Notes: generated from the letters alone by a model not told the origin. A stretch of DNA of 5,913 nt from Pseudomonadota bacterium (GCA_023390245.1 JAEWDF010000012.1:1-5913), one strand, 5' to 3'. Numbered from the stretch's first letter, positions 1-5,653 are shown. Numbers and translations: made by a program.

Positions 1-403
1 AGGCGTACCAGACCAGGAACAGGCAGACCGCGCCGATGACGAACTGCATCGGCCAGTGCTCTCCCATCGCCGCCATGCCGTCCGACAGCAGGAAGGCGTA
101 GACGACGCTGGCCAGCCAGCCCAGGAACGACAGCACGAAGACCGCGAACGCCCATTGGCGCCGCACAAGCAGCAGGATCGCCCCGATCGCGCCGCCGAAC
201 ACCCCGACGCCCCAGGCGACGAAGGTCCAGGCCGGCATGGAATTGAAATAGGCGATCTGCGCCTCGGTCATGCCCATCTGCGCCAGCCAGGCCTCCGCCT
301 GGGTCGTGCTCATCACGAAATCGACGCAGCCGAAGCCGTTCCACAGCAGCGCCAGAACCCCGACCGCCCATAGATGCCAGGGCGTCTTCACCGTCTCGAC
401 CAT
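1..403 (-). CDS. Small multi-pass membrane protein, partial (C-terminus off the left edge)
   Basis: The minus-strand frame starts at ATG 403-401 and stays open to the window edge, giving 134 codons and no stop. The protein begins MVETVKTPWHLWAVGVLALLWNGFG. Hydrophobic segments are visible at about residues 10-30, 60-85, 87-110 and 120-134, which suggests four membrane spans with short loops. A more polar stretch (about 33-58, TTQAEAWLAQMGMTEAQIAYF) separates the first two. The start is supported by a strong Shine-Dalgarno (GGGGGAGGA) ending four bases before the ATG. From memory, it resembles small conserved inner-membrane proteins of alphaproteobacteria that begin KTPWHLW and have no assigned function; I give no function. 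It follows rarA on the same strand after a 66-bp gap, so it could be co-transcribed or use its own promoter. A TTGTCA hexamer at 459-454 could be a -35 box, but no convincing -10 follows. Confidence 0.8.
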   Translation of the reverse strand, partial: MVETVKTPWHLWAVGVLALLWNGFGCVDFVMSTTQAEAWLAQMGMTEAQIAYFNSMPAWTFVAWGVGVFGGAIGAILLLVRRQWAFAVFVLSFLGWLASVVYAFLLSDGMAAMGEHWPMQFVIGAVCLFLVWYA

Positions 404-459
404 GGTTTCCTCCCCCAAGGATCAGATCGGACGCTGCGCTCATTCTTGGCCGCTGACAA

Positions 460-472
460 TGAACAGCGTTCA
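460..472. promoter_or_regulatory. Perfect 13-bp dyad TGAAC-agc-GTTCA over the rarA stop codon
   Basis: TGAAC at 460-464 and GTTCA at 468-472 are exact reverse complements around a 3-base centre. The site covers the rarA stop (470-472) and lies 57-69 bp upstream of the membrane-protein start. It could be a repressor-type operator for that gene or a short 3' hairpin for rarA. No T-run follows on the minus strand, so it does not look like an intrinsic terminator. It is not the GTTC-N7-GTTC direct repeat of alphaproteobacterial LexA. A dyad this short can occur by chance. Confidence 0.25.
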
Positions 473-1780
473 CTCGCCGCGTTCCGCCTGCATCCGCGCC
501 CGCATCTCGGCCCAGCGCTCCAGCCGCGCCTTGACCTTCTCCTCGTGGCCCTCGCCCTTCGGCTGGTAGAAGGCGCGCCGCTCCATGCCCTCGGGGAAGA
601 AGTCGGCGCCGGAGAAGCCCTCGGGCGTGTCCGGGTCGTACTGATAGCCCTTGCCGTAGCCCAGCGACTTCATCAGCTTGGTCGGGGCGTTCCTGATATG
701 CGCCGGCGGCGTCAGCGAGCCGGTCTCGCGCGCCGCCTTCCGCGCCGCCTTGAACGCCTCATAGACCGCCACCGACTTCGGCGCCGTGGCCAGGTGAACC
801 ACCGCCTGCGCCAGCGCCAACTCGCCTTCCGGCGATCCCAGGAAATCGTAGGTGTCCTTCGCCGCATTGGCGACCAGGATCGACAATGGATCGGCCTGCC
901 CGATGTCCTCGACCGCCATCCGCACGATGCGCCGCGCCAGGTACAGCGGGTCTTCGCCGCCATTCAGCATCCGCGCCAGCCAGTACAGCGCCGCATCCGG
1001 GTCCGACCCCCGCACCGACTTATGCAGGGCCGAGATCAGGTTGTAGTGCTCCTCCCGGCTCTTGTCGTAGGCCGGCGCCCGGCGTTGCAGCACGCCCGCC
1101 AGCCCCTGCACGTCCAGCACCTCGTCCGGCAGGGCGAACAGCTGTTCCGTCATGGTCAGCAGATAGCGCCCGTCCCCGTCGGCCAGGGCCAGCAGGGCCT
1201 GGCGCGCCTCATCGGTCAGCGGCAGCTTGCGGTCCTCGAACGCCTCGCCCCGGTCCAGCAACTGGCCCAGCGCCGCGTCGTCCAGCCGCTTCAGCACGAA
1301 CACCTGCGAGCGCGACAGAAGCGCGCCGTTCAGTTCGAAGCTGGGGTTTTCGGTGGTCGCCCCCACCAGCGTCACCACCCCCTCCTCGACGAAGGGCAGG
1401 AAGCCGTCCTGCTGGGCGCGGTTGAAGCGGTGGATCTCGTCGACGAACAGCAGGGTCGACTGCCCGGCCGCGCGCCGCAGCCGCGCCGCCTCGAACGCCT
1501 TCTTCAGGTCCGCCACGCCCGAGAACACCGCGCTGATCGCCTGGTATTCATAGCCCGCCGCCTTGGCCAGCAGCCGCGCGATTGTGGTCTTGCCGGTGCC
1601 CGGCGGCCCCCACAGGATCATCGAGCCCAGCCGCCCGGCCTCGACCATGCGCCGGATCGGCCCGCCGGGCCCCAGCAGGTGATCCTGGCCCACCACCTCG
1701 TCCAGCGTGCGCGGGCGCAGCCGGTCCGCCAGGGGGGCGTCGGGGGGATGGATGCCGGAGGCTTCGAACAGGTCGCTCAT
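470..1780 (-). CDS. rarA: RarA/MgsA-type AAA+ ATPase, replication-associated recombination protein A
   Basis: The 436-residue product has the usual length of bacterial RarA (YcaJ/MgsA), the clamp-loader-like AAA+ ATPase of the Mgs1/WRNIP1 family. Known members act at stalled replication forks in the cytoplasm. Motifs visible in order are: an N-terminal PLADRLRPRTLDEVVGQDHL (about 15-35); Walker A GPPGTGKT (58-65); Walker B LLFVDEIH (110-117); sensor-1 GATTENP (140-146); and a candidate arginine finger in LLSRSQVF (Arg157). The C-terminal half carries the family-typical tetramerisation/MgsA region, including GKGYQYDPDTPEGF and a closing FYQPKGEGHEEKVKARLERW. The start is ATG 1780-1778, matching the family N-terminus (MSDLFEA). 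Only a weak AGGTCGGA lies upstream, as is common in Caulobacterales. The gene is divergent from the VOC gene across 72 bp and ends 66 bp before the membrane-protein gene. All motifs are intact. Confidence 0.96.
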   Translation of the reverse strand: MSDLFEASGIHPPDAPLADRLRPRTLDEVVGQDHLLGPGGPIRRMVEAGRLGSMILWGPPGTGKTTIARLLAKAAGYEYQAISAVFSGVADLKKAFEAARLRRAAGQSTLLFVDEIHRFNRAQQDGFLPFVEEGVVTLVGATTENPSFELNGALLSRSQVFVLKRLDDAALGQLLDRGEAFEDRKLPLTDEARQALLALADGDGRYLLTMTEQLFALPDEVLDVQGLAGVLQRRAPAYDKSREEHYNLISALHKSVRGSDPDAALYWLARMLNGGEDPLYLARRIVRMAVEDIGQADPLSILVANAAKDTYDFLGSPEGELALAQAVVHLATAPKSVAVYEAFKAARKAARETGSLTPPAHIRNAPTKLMKSLGYGKGYQYDPDTPEGFSGADFFPEGMERRAFYQPKGEGHEEKVKARLERWAEMRARMQAERGE

Positions 1781-1852
1781 GGGTCCGACCTATGTAGGCG
1801 GTCGCAAAAGGGTTTTCACGCGTTACAATGCACGAACGGACCCGGAGACCGC
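1781..1852. promoter_or_regulatory. Divergent promoter region between rarA and the VOC gene
   Basis: This 72-bp spacer must hold the starts of both divergent transcripts unless distant promoters are used. For the plus strand, TACAAT at 1824-1829 matches the sigma-70 -10 hexamer at 5 of 6 bases. The 17-bp-spaced -35 position (1801-1806, GTCGCA) is poor. For the minus strand, CCTACATA (1798-1791) partly fits the Caulobacter -10 GCTANAWC, but it would leave an almost leaderless rarA mRNA. CCTA-tg-TAGG at 1789-1798 is a short palindrome. These are weak, hand-found matches. Confidence 0.3.
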
Positions 1853-2272
1853 ATGACCGACGCCACGCCCGACCAGGGGCCGACTTCCGGCCTGACGCCG
1901 CACCTGACCATCCCGTCGCGCGGGGCGGCGGCGGCGATCGACTTCTACATCATCGCCTTCGGGGCCGAGGTGCTGGACCGCAAGCTGGCCGACGACGGCG
2001 AACGGCTGATCCACGCCCACCTGAAGGTCAATGGCGCCAGCCTGATGCTGAACGACGAGTTTCCGGAATACACCGGCCAGTCCGACGTCCGCCCCGCCGG
2101 CGTGACCCTGCACCTGCAGGTGCCCGACCCCGACGCCTGGTGGACCCGCGCCATGCTGGGCGGGGCCGAGCCGGTGATGGACATGGGCGACCAGTTCTGG
2201 GGCGACCGCTATGGCCAGCTGCGCGATCCCTTCGGCCACACCTGGTCCATCGGCGGCCCGAAGGCGGCCTAG
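1853..2272 (+). CDS. VOC-superfamily (glyoxalase/PhnB-like) protein
   Basis: The 139-residue product has the vicinal-oxygen-chelate fold signature in PhnB-like form. The first beta-alpha-beta unit is LTPHLTIPSRGAAAAIDFY..AFGAEV (about 14-40), followed by LIHAHLKVNGASLMLNDEFPEY (52-73). The second unit is GVTLHLQVPDPDAWWTRAMLGGAEPVMD (83-110), and it ends in FWGDRYGQLRDPFGHTWSI (115-133), the most diagnostic part of the family. Such proteins are small, cytosolic and usually dimeric; substrates are mostly unknown, and many are annotated only as glyoxalase/bleomycin-resistance-like. I cannot assign a substrate or metal ligands. The ATG at 1853 is chosen because GGAG lies five bases upstream and the family N-terminus starts soon after. 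Frames open further upstream read into non-homologous sequence. The gene is convergent with pcm; the stops overlap by two bases, leaving no room for a terminator between them. Confidence 0.88.
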   Translation: MTDATPDQGPTSGLTPHLTIPSRGAAAAIDFYIIAFGAEVLDRKLADDGERLIHAHLKVNGASLMLNDEFPEYTGQSDVRPAGVTLHLQVPDPDAWWTRAMLGGAEPVMDMGDQFWGDRYGQLRDPFGHTWSIGGPKAA

Positions 2273-2913
2273 CCTTCCTTCGCCGTCCCCTCGACCAGGG
2301 GCACGAACCGCACCTCGGTCAGGCTTTCGCGGCGGAACGAGCCGTCGCCCTGGCCGACATAGCGGTGCAGCATCTGCACCGAGGTGCGCCCCACCGGCGC
2401 GACCAGCACCCCGTTCGGCTTCAGCTGCTTCAGAAGTTCGGTCGGCTCGTGCGGCGACGCCGCCGTGACCATGATCCGGTCGAACGGCGCCTGCTCGGGC
2501 CAACCCAGCCCCCCGTCGCCGTGCCGGGTGATGACGTTGTCGATGTCCAGCAGCCGCAGCCGCGCCTCGGCCTCGTTCAGCAGGCTGCGATACCGCTCCA
2601 CCGAATAGACGTAACGCGCCAGCCGGCTCAGGATCGCGCACTGGTATCCGCTGCCCGTGCCGATCTCCAGCACCCGGTGGCGGGGCAGGACGTCCAGCGC
2701 CTGGGTCATCAGGCCGACGATATAGGGCTGGCTGATCGTCTGGGCGCAGTCGATCGGCAGCGCCTGGTCTTCCCACGCCTGGTCCAGGAACTTCTCGTGC
2801 ACGAACACCGAGCGGTCGATCGACTCCATCGCCCGCAGCACCCGCGCGTCCGTCACCCCCTGCTGCCGCAGCGACAGGATCAGCCGACCGGCGCGGTCGT
2901 CGTGCAGGTTCAA
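2269..2913 (-). CDS. pcm: Protein-L-isoaspartate O-methyltransferase
   Basis: The 214-residue cytosolic enzyme uses S-adenosylmethionine to methylate L-isoaspartyl residues in aged proteins, starting their repair. The length is normal. Motifs seen are: AQTISQPYIVGLM (57-69, typical PCMT substrate-side motif); SAM motif I VLEIGTGSGYQ (81-91); post-I YSVER (103-107); motif II FDRIMVTAA (144-152); and motif III LKPNGVLVAPVG (164-175). The start is TTG 2913-2911. The frame has a stop at 2931-2929, and no ATG or GTG lies between. GGAGG sits five bases before the TTG, and the next ATG (residue 29) would remove conserved sequence. The Shine-Dalgarno is one arm of a perfect hairpin from a repeat element, so translation may be limited by structure. 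The gene follows surE after 136 bp, a pairing known in many proteobacteria. It overlaps the convergent VOC stop. Confidence 0.96.
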   Translation of the reverse strand: MNLHDDRAGRLILSLRQQGVTDARVLRAMESIDRSVFVHEKFLDQAWEDQALPIDCAQTISQPYIVGLMTQALDVLPRHRVLEIGTGSGYQCAILSRLARYVYSVERYRSLLNEAEARLRLLDIDNVITRHGDGGLGWPEQAPFDRIMVTAASPHEPTELLKQLKPNGVLVAPVGRTSVQMLHRYVGQGDGSFRRESLTEVRFVPLVEGTAKEG

Positions 2914-2915
2914 GA

Positions 2916-3051
2916 GATCCTCCCCCGTTCACGGGGGAGGGGGACCCCGAAGGGGTGGAGGGGGCGGACGCGACATCCGGCGTCGGAGGCGTTCCCGCCC
3001 CCTCCGCCACGCTGCGCGCGGTCCCCCTCCCCCGCTGCGCGGTGGAGGATC
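2916..3051. repeat. Repeat element A: paired inverted REP-like units between surE and pcm
   Basis: The left unit (2916-2967) and right unit (2995-3051) are imperfect inverted copies. Both outer ends read GATCCTCC inward, both contain GGGGGAGGGGGACC when read on matching strands, and both inner ends are GGAGGGGGCGG or its complement (2957-2967 and 2995-3005, exact). Each unit also folds alone. The left has the perfect 9-bp stem at 2919-2940 plus ACCCC-gaa-GGGGT (2944-2956). The right has a 10-pair stem with one mismatch (3026-3048). The spacer between units is 27 bp. The layout matches a REP pair (BIME) or a small MITE. The element fills the surE-pcm gap, overlaps the surE stop codon at 3050-3052 and supplies the pcm ribosome binding site. 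Confidence 0.8.
2919..2940 (-). promoter_or_regulatory. Hairpin sequestering the pcm Shine-Dalgarno
   Basis: CCTCCCCCG (2919-2927) and CGGGGGAGG (2932-2940) are perfect complements around a 4-base loop. In pcm mRNA the arm nearest the gene contains GGGGGAGG, which is the ribosome binding site ending five bases before the TTG start. Eight of the nine stem pairs are G-C. Folding would hide the site, so pcm would need translational coupling, helicase action or an alternative fold. The hairpin is part of repeat element A. That it regulates pcm is inference. Confidence 0.5.
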
Positions 3052-3844
3052 ACGCCATCCGCTCCACCTTCCGGGGCGGCGCGCCGCCCAGCACCTTCTT
3101 CAGGTCATTGACGCTGGCCATGTGCGTCAGGTCGATGTGCAGCGGCGTGACCGAGATGCGCCCCTCGTCGATGGCGCGCAGGTCGGTGCCCTCGGCGTGT
3201 TCCTGTTTCTCCCCGCGGAAACTCATCCAGTAGTAATCCCGTCCGCGCAGGTCGGTTCGCCGCACCGCGTGCATCTCGCCCGCGTCGCGGAACCCTTGCG
3301 TCGTCACCTCGACCGCCTCGACCTCCTCGGGCCGGCGATTGGGGAAGTTCAGGTTCATCACCACGCCGGTCTGCCACTTCTGCTCCAGCAGGCGGCTGAT
3401 GATGGCGGGCGCATAGGCCTCGGCCGTCTCCCAGCGCGCGATCACTTCGTCATGGAACCGCTCCAGGCTCTGGCTCAAGGCGATGGAGCGGATGCCGAAG
3501 GCCATGCCCTGCAACGCCCCCGCCACCGTGCCGGAATAGCTGACGTCCTCGCCGATGTTGTGGCCCCGGTTGACGCCCGACAGCACCAGATCGGGCCGCT
3601 CGGGCATCAGGTCGTTGACCGCCAGCACCACGCAGTCGGTCGGCGTGCCCGTCACCGCGAACCGCTTCTCGCCCAGCTTCAGCACCCGCAAGGGCTCGGT
3701 CAGGGTGATCCCCCGCCCCTTGCCCGACTGCTCCACGGCGGGCGCGCACACCCACACGTCGTCCGACAGGGTGCGGGCGATCCGCTCCAGGCAGGCCAGG
3801 CCCTCGGCCTCGATCCCGTCGTCGTTGGTCAGGAGGATGCGCAC
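3050..3844 (-). CDS. surE: SurE survival protein, 5'/3'-nucleotidase
   Basis: The 264-residue product is a SurE-family, divalent-metal-dependent phosphatase that acts on nucleoside monophosphates (5'- and 3'-nucleotidase; exopolyphosphatase activity in some members) in the cytoplasm. It opens MRILLTNDDGI with the metal-binding aspartates at 8 and 9. Further family motifs are APAVEQSGKGRGITL (35-49, Ser40), VTGTPTDCV (64-72) and LVLSGVNRGHNIGEDVSYSGTVAGA (86-110, Asn92 as metal ligand). Length is typical. The start codon is GTG (3844-3842), placed directly before the invariant RILLTNDDG, with GGAG six bases upstream. That GGAG lies at the outer end of repeat element B. The stop overlaps the end of repeat element A. 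The gene sits between serS and pcm on the same strand, an arrangement seen in other alphaproteobacteria. Confidence 0.96.
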   Translation of the reverse strand: MRILLTNDDGIEAEGLACLERIARTLSDDVWVCAPAVEQSGKGRGITLTEPLRVLKLGEKRFAVTGTPTDCVVLAVNDLMPERPDLVLSGVNRGHNIGEDVSYSGTVAGALQGMAFGIRSIALSQSLERFHDEVIARWETAEAYAPAIISRLLEQKWQTGVVMNLNFPNRRPEEVEAVEVTTQGFRDAGEMHAVRRTDLRGRDYYWMSFRGEKQEHAEGTDLRAIDEGRISVTPLHIDLTHMASVNDLKKVLGGAPPRKVERMA

Positions 3845-3851
3845 CCTAAAC

Positions 3852-3981
3852 TCCGCTCATCCCCGCGAAAGCGGGGACCCAGTGATTTGGGCGGTGCTGT
3901 GGAGACGTGGATTCACGGGCTTCAATCCCCCGTTCCGTCTGTCGAAAGAACTGGGTCCCCGCTTTCGCGGGGATGAGCGGA
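3852..3981. repeat. Repeat element B: perfect 32-bp inverted repeat around a 66-bp core
   Basis: Positions 3852-3883 and 3950-3981 are exact reverse complements over 32 bp. Each arm has its own hairpin: CCCCGC-gaaa-GCGGGG at 3861-3876 and the mirrored copy at 3957-3972. The core at 3884-3949 shows no reading frame or further symmetry that I can see. The element takes up 130 of the 141 bp between serS and surE, starting four bases after the serS stop codon on the transcribed strand. Its far end carries the surE Shine-Dalgarno. The arm sequence is of a type found dispersed in Caulobacterales and sphingomonad genomes (recalled, not checked). It is different from elements A and C. Confidence 0.9.
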
Positions 3982-3985
3982 AAGA

Positions 3986-5527
3986 TCATTGATCACCCCC
4001 GACGAACTCCACCCCGCCCATATAGGGCCGCAGGGCCGCAGGCACGGCGATGCGTCCGTCCTCCTGCTGATAGGTCTCCATCACCGCCACCAGGGTCCGC
4101 CCGACCGCCAGGCCCGAGCCGTTCAGCGTATGGACGAACTCGGTCTTCTTCTCGCCGGCGCGCTTGAACCGGGCGTCCATCCGCCGGGCCTGGAAGTCCC
4201 CGCAGTTCGAGCAGGAGCTGATCTCGCGATACATCCCCTGGCTGGGCAGCCAGACCTCCAGGTCGAAGGTCTTCTTGGCCGAGAAGCCCATGTCGCCCTT
4301 GCACAACAGCAGCTTGCGATACGGCAGCTCCAGCGCCTTCAGCACGGCCTCGGCGCAGCCGGTCATCCGCTCCAGTTCCGCATCGGAATCCTCGGGCCGC
4401 GTCACCGACACCATCTCGACCTTGGAGAACTGGTGCTGGCGGATCAGGCCGCGCGTATCGCGCCCCGCCGACCCCGCCTCGGCCCGGAAGCACGGCGTCA
4501 GCGCGGTCAGCCGCATCGGCGTCGCCAGATCATCCTCGGATAGGATCTGCTCGCGCACGAGATTGGTCAGGGAGACTTCGGCGGTGGGGATGAGGTAGCG
4601 GCGGTCATTAAGCTCACCAGCTCTGAACTGGCGGAGCACCGCTGGTCGAACCACTTTTTTTACATCTTCGCTGATCTGTTCTTTCAAACCCTCAAAAGCT
4701 GCATTCCGATCATCCGGATCATCGAGCTGCCTGAACAAATCCTCCACCGTAGAGCGCCATTCGTCTGCACGTATCTTGTCTATAGACTTAACCGCGTCTT
4801 CGACCCGGCGAGCTAAGAGGTCTCCGTCCAGATTCTCTGTCTTGAAGAGATCCTCTTCAAACTTCGGCAACTGCCCGGTCCCGAACATCGCCTCGTCGCG
4901 CACCAGATAGGGCGGGTTCACTTCCATATAGCCGTGCAAATCGACGCCTTCCGGCGTCGAGGTCTGCATGTCCAGCATGAACTGGCCGATGGCCCGCTCC
5001 AGCCGCGCCAGCTGCCCCTTCAGCACCGCGAACCGCGCGCCCGACATCTTGGCCGCCGCCTCGAAGTCCAGCAGGCCCAGCGCCTCGCCCAGGTCGGCGT
5101 GATCCTTGGCCGGGCCGGTGCGGCGCGGCTCGCCCCAGGTGGAGACTTCGACATTATCCGCCTCGTCCGCGCCGTCCGGCACGTCCTCGGCCGCCAGGTT
5201 CTTCAGGCCCGCCAGCAGGTCGCGCAGCTCCTTGCCGACGCTGGCCTCGACCTCGGCGGCGGCGGCGATGTCGCCCTTCAGCGTCTCGACCTCGGCCTTC
5301 AACCGGTCGGCCTCGGCCATGTCCTTCTTGCCCATGGCGGCGCCGATGGCCTTGGACGCGGCGTTGCGCTTGGCCAGGGCGTCCTGGCCGGTCGTCTGCG
5401 CCCGGCGCAGTTCGCCGTCCAGCCGCAGGATGTCGGCCACCAGCCCGTCGGCCTCCTCCACCCCGCGCGACGACCAGCCCGCCACATAGACCTGGCGGTT
5501 CTCGCGAATGGCTCGGATGTCGTGCAT
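3986..5527 (-). CDS. serS: Seryl-tRNA synthetase with an extra internal segment
   Basis: The 513-residue class II synthetase activates serine with ATP and charges tRNA-Ser (and tRNA-Sec where present). Regions in order are: the start MHDIRAIREN; the N-terminal helical tRNA-binding arm (about 28-110); the motif-1 region ending MFGTGQLPKFEEDLFK (214-229); the serine-binding TAE motif (315-317); motif 2 PCFRAEAGSAGRDTRGLIRQHQFSKVEM (345-372); EISSCSNCGDFQARR (435-449); and motif 3 LNGSGLAVGRTLVAVMETYQ (468-487). Usual bacterial SerRS is about 420-450 residues. The excess here is a segment at about 231-309 between LFKT and YLIPTAEV, encoded by much lower-GC DNA. The ATG at 5527 is chosen because the family begins MHDI. 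The upstream frame (to 5908) is open but crosses repeats and has no homology. No clear Shine-Dalgarno is seen. serS is first in the serS-surE-pcm series. Confidence 0.97.
   Translation of the reverse strand: MHDIRAIRENRQVYVAGWSSRGVEEADGLVADILRLDGELRRAQTTGQDALAKRNAASKAIGAAMGKKDMAEADRLKAEVETLKGDIAAAAEVEASVGKELRDLLAGLKNLAAEDVPDGADEADNVEVSTWGEPRRTGPAKDHADLGEALGLLDFEAAAKMSGARFAVLKGQLARLERAIGQFMLDMQTSTPEGVDLHGYMEVNPPYLVRDEAMFGTGQLPKFEEDLFKTENLDGDLLARRVEDAVKSIDKIRADEWRSTVEDLFRQLDDPDDRNAAFEGLKEQISEDVKKVVRPAVLRQFRAGELNDRRYLIPTAEVSLTNLVREQILSEDDLATPMRLTALTPCFRAEAGSAGRDTRGLIRQHQFSKVEMVSVTRPEDSDAELERMTGCAEAVLKALELPYRKLLLCKGDMGFSAKKTFDLEVWLPSQGMYREISSCSNCGDFQARRMDARFKRAGEKKTEFVHTLNGSGLAVGRTLVAVMETYQQEDGRIAVPAALRPYMGGVEFVGGDQ
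4601..4837 (-). other. Low-GC in-frame insertion inside serS (about residues 231-309)
   Basis: In ordinary SerRS only about 4-14 residues separate LFKT from the LIPTAEV strand. Here there are 79, so roughly 65-75 are extra. The segment is rich in Asp, Glu, Lys and Arg and looks helical, with no cysteine or obvious motif (for example LLARRVEDAVKSIDK at 237-251, DEWRSTVEDLFRQLDDPDD at 255-273 and KEQISEDVKKVV at 282-293). By hand count, 4621-4860 is about 50% GC (121/240), while 5041-5100 is 73% and 4441-4500 is 78%. Codons include AAA-AAA-GTA, AGA, TTA and ATA, which are out of character here. DDPDD is coded by a near tandem repeat (GATGATCCG then GATGATCGG). It keeps the frame and disrupts no catalytic motif. 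Function is unknown. Confidence 0.8.
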
Positions 5528-5561
5528 GGTCGGAAACTTCGGCAGGCGGGAGAAGCCGAAC

Positions 5562-5590
5562 GCTCTACCCGCATGGACGGAGTCGGGCAA
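5562..5590 (-). promoter_or_regulatory. Candidate serS promoter
   Basis: On the minus strand, TTGCCCG (5590-5584) and GGTAGAGC (5569-5562) are separated by 14 bp. They resemble the Caulobacter housekeeping promoter TTGACGS-N10-14-GCTANAWC with two mismatches in each box. Initiation would fall near 5555 and give a leader of about 28 nt before the serS ATG. The -35 box lies just downstream of the repeat cluster at 5594-5784. This is a match by eye only. Confidence 0.35.
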
Positions 5591-5593
5591 TGT

Positions 5594-5652
5594 GAAGAAC
5601 CCCTCCGTCTCTCCGGTTCGAGCTGCGTCCCCATCAAGATGCGCATGAGGGG
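5594..5652. repeat. Degenerate tandem copy of the left half of repeat element C
   Basis: Positions 5594-5615 and 5653-5674 match at 21 of 22 bases, including an exact 16-mer at 5600-5615 and 5659-5674. The following 20 or so bases (CGAGCTGCGTCCCC...) still align loosely with the corresponding part of element C (CGAGCCACCTCCCC...). The unit therefore looks like a decayed direct duplication of one half of the element, 59 bp apart. An 8-bp palindrome ATGCGCAT lies at 5639-5646. Confidence 0.55.
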
Positions 5653-5653
5653 G

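Noticed and set aside
460..472. LexA/SOS box for rarA or its neighbour
   Set aside because: The alphaproteobacterial box is a direct repeat GTTC-N7-GTTC; this is an inverted repeat with a 3-base centre and lies at the 3' end of rarA.
374..2272. 632-codon plus-strand open frame ending at the VOC stop
   Set aside because: Only its last 139 codons (from 1853) look like protein of a known family. The rest is antisense to rarA, is rich in Arg, Gln and Pro and has no motifs, as expected of a high-GC shadow frame.
1823..3111. Long open frames on both strands (1823-3010 minus, 1828-3111 plus) across VOC and pcm
   Set aside because: They have low-complexity Arg/Ala/Gly/Pro translations, run through the repeat element, and overlap clearly conserved VOC, pcm and surE frames.
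3861..3972. Rho-independent terminators at the element B hairpins
   Set aside because: The stems are strong, but no run of T follows on either strand. They may still slow or stabilise RNA, but I do not call them terminators.
4601..4837. Intein or group I/II intron in serS
   Set aside because: The segment is far too short and has no splice-junction Cys/Ser/Asn pattern, and the frame is open throughout, which fits a translated insertion.
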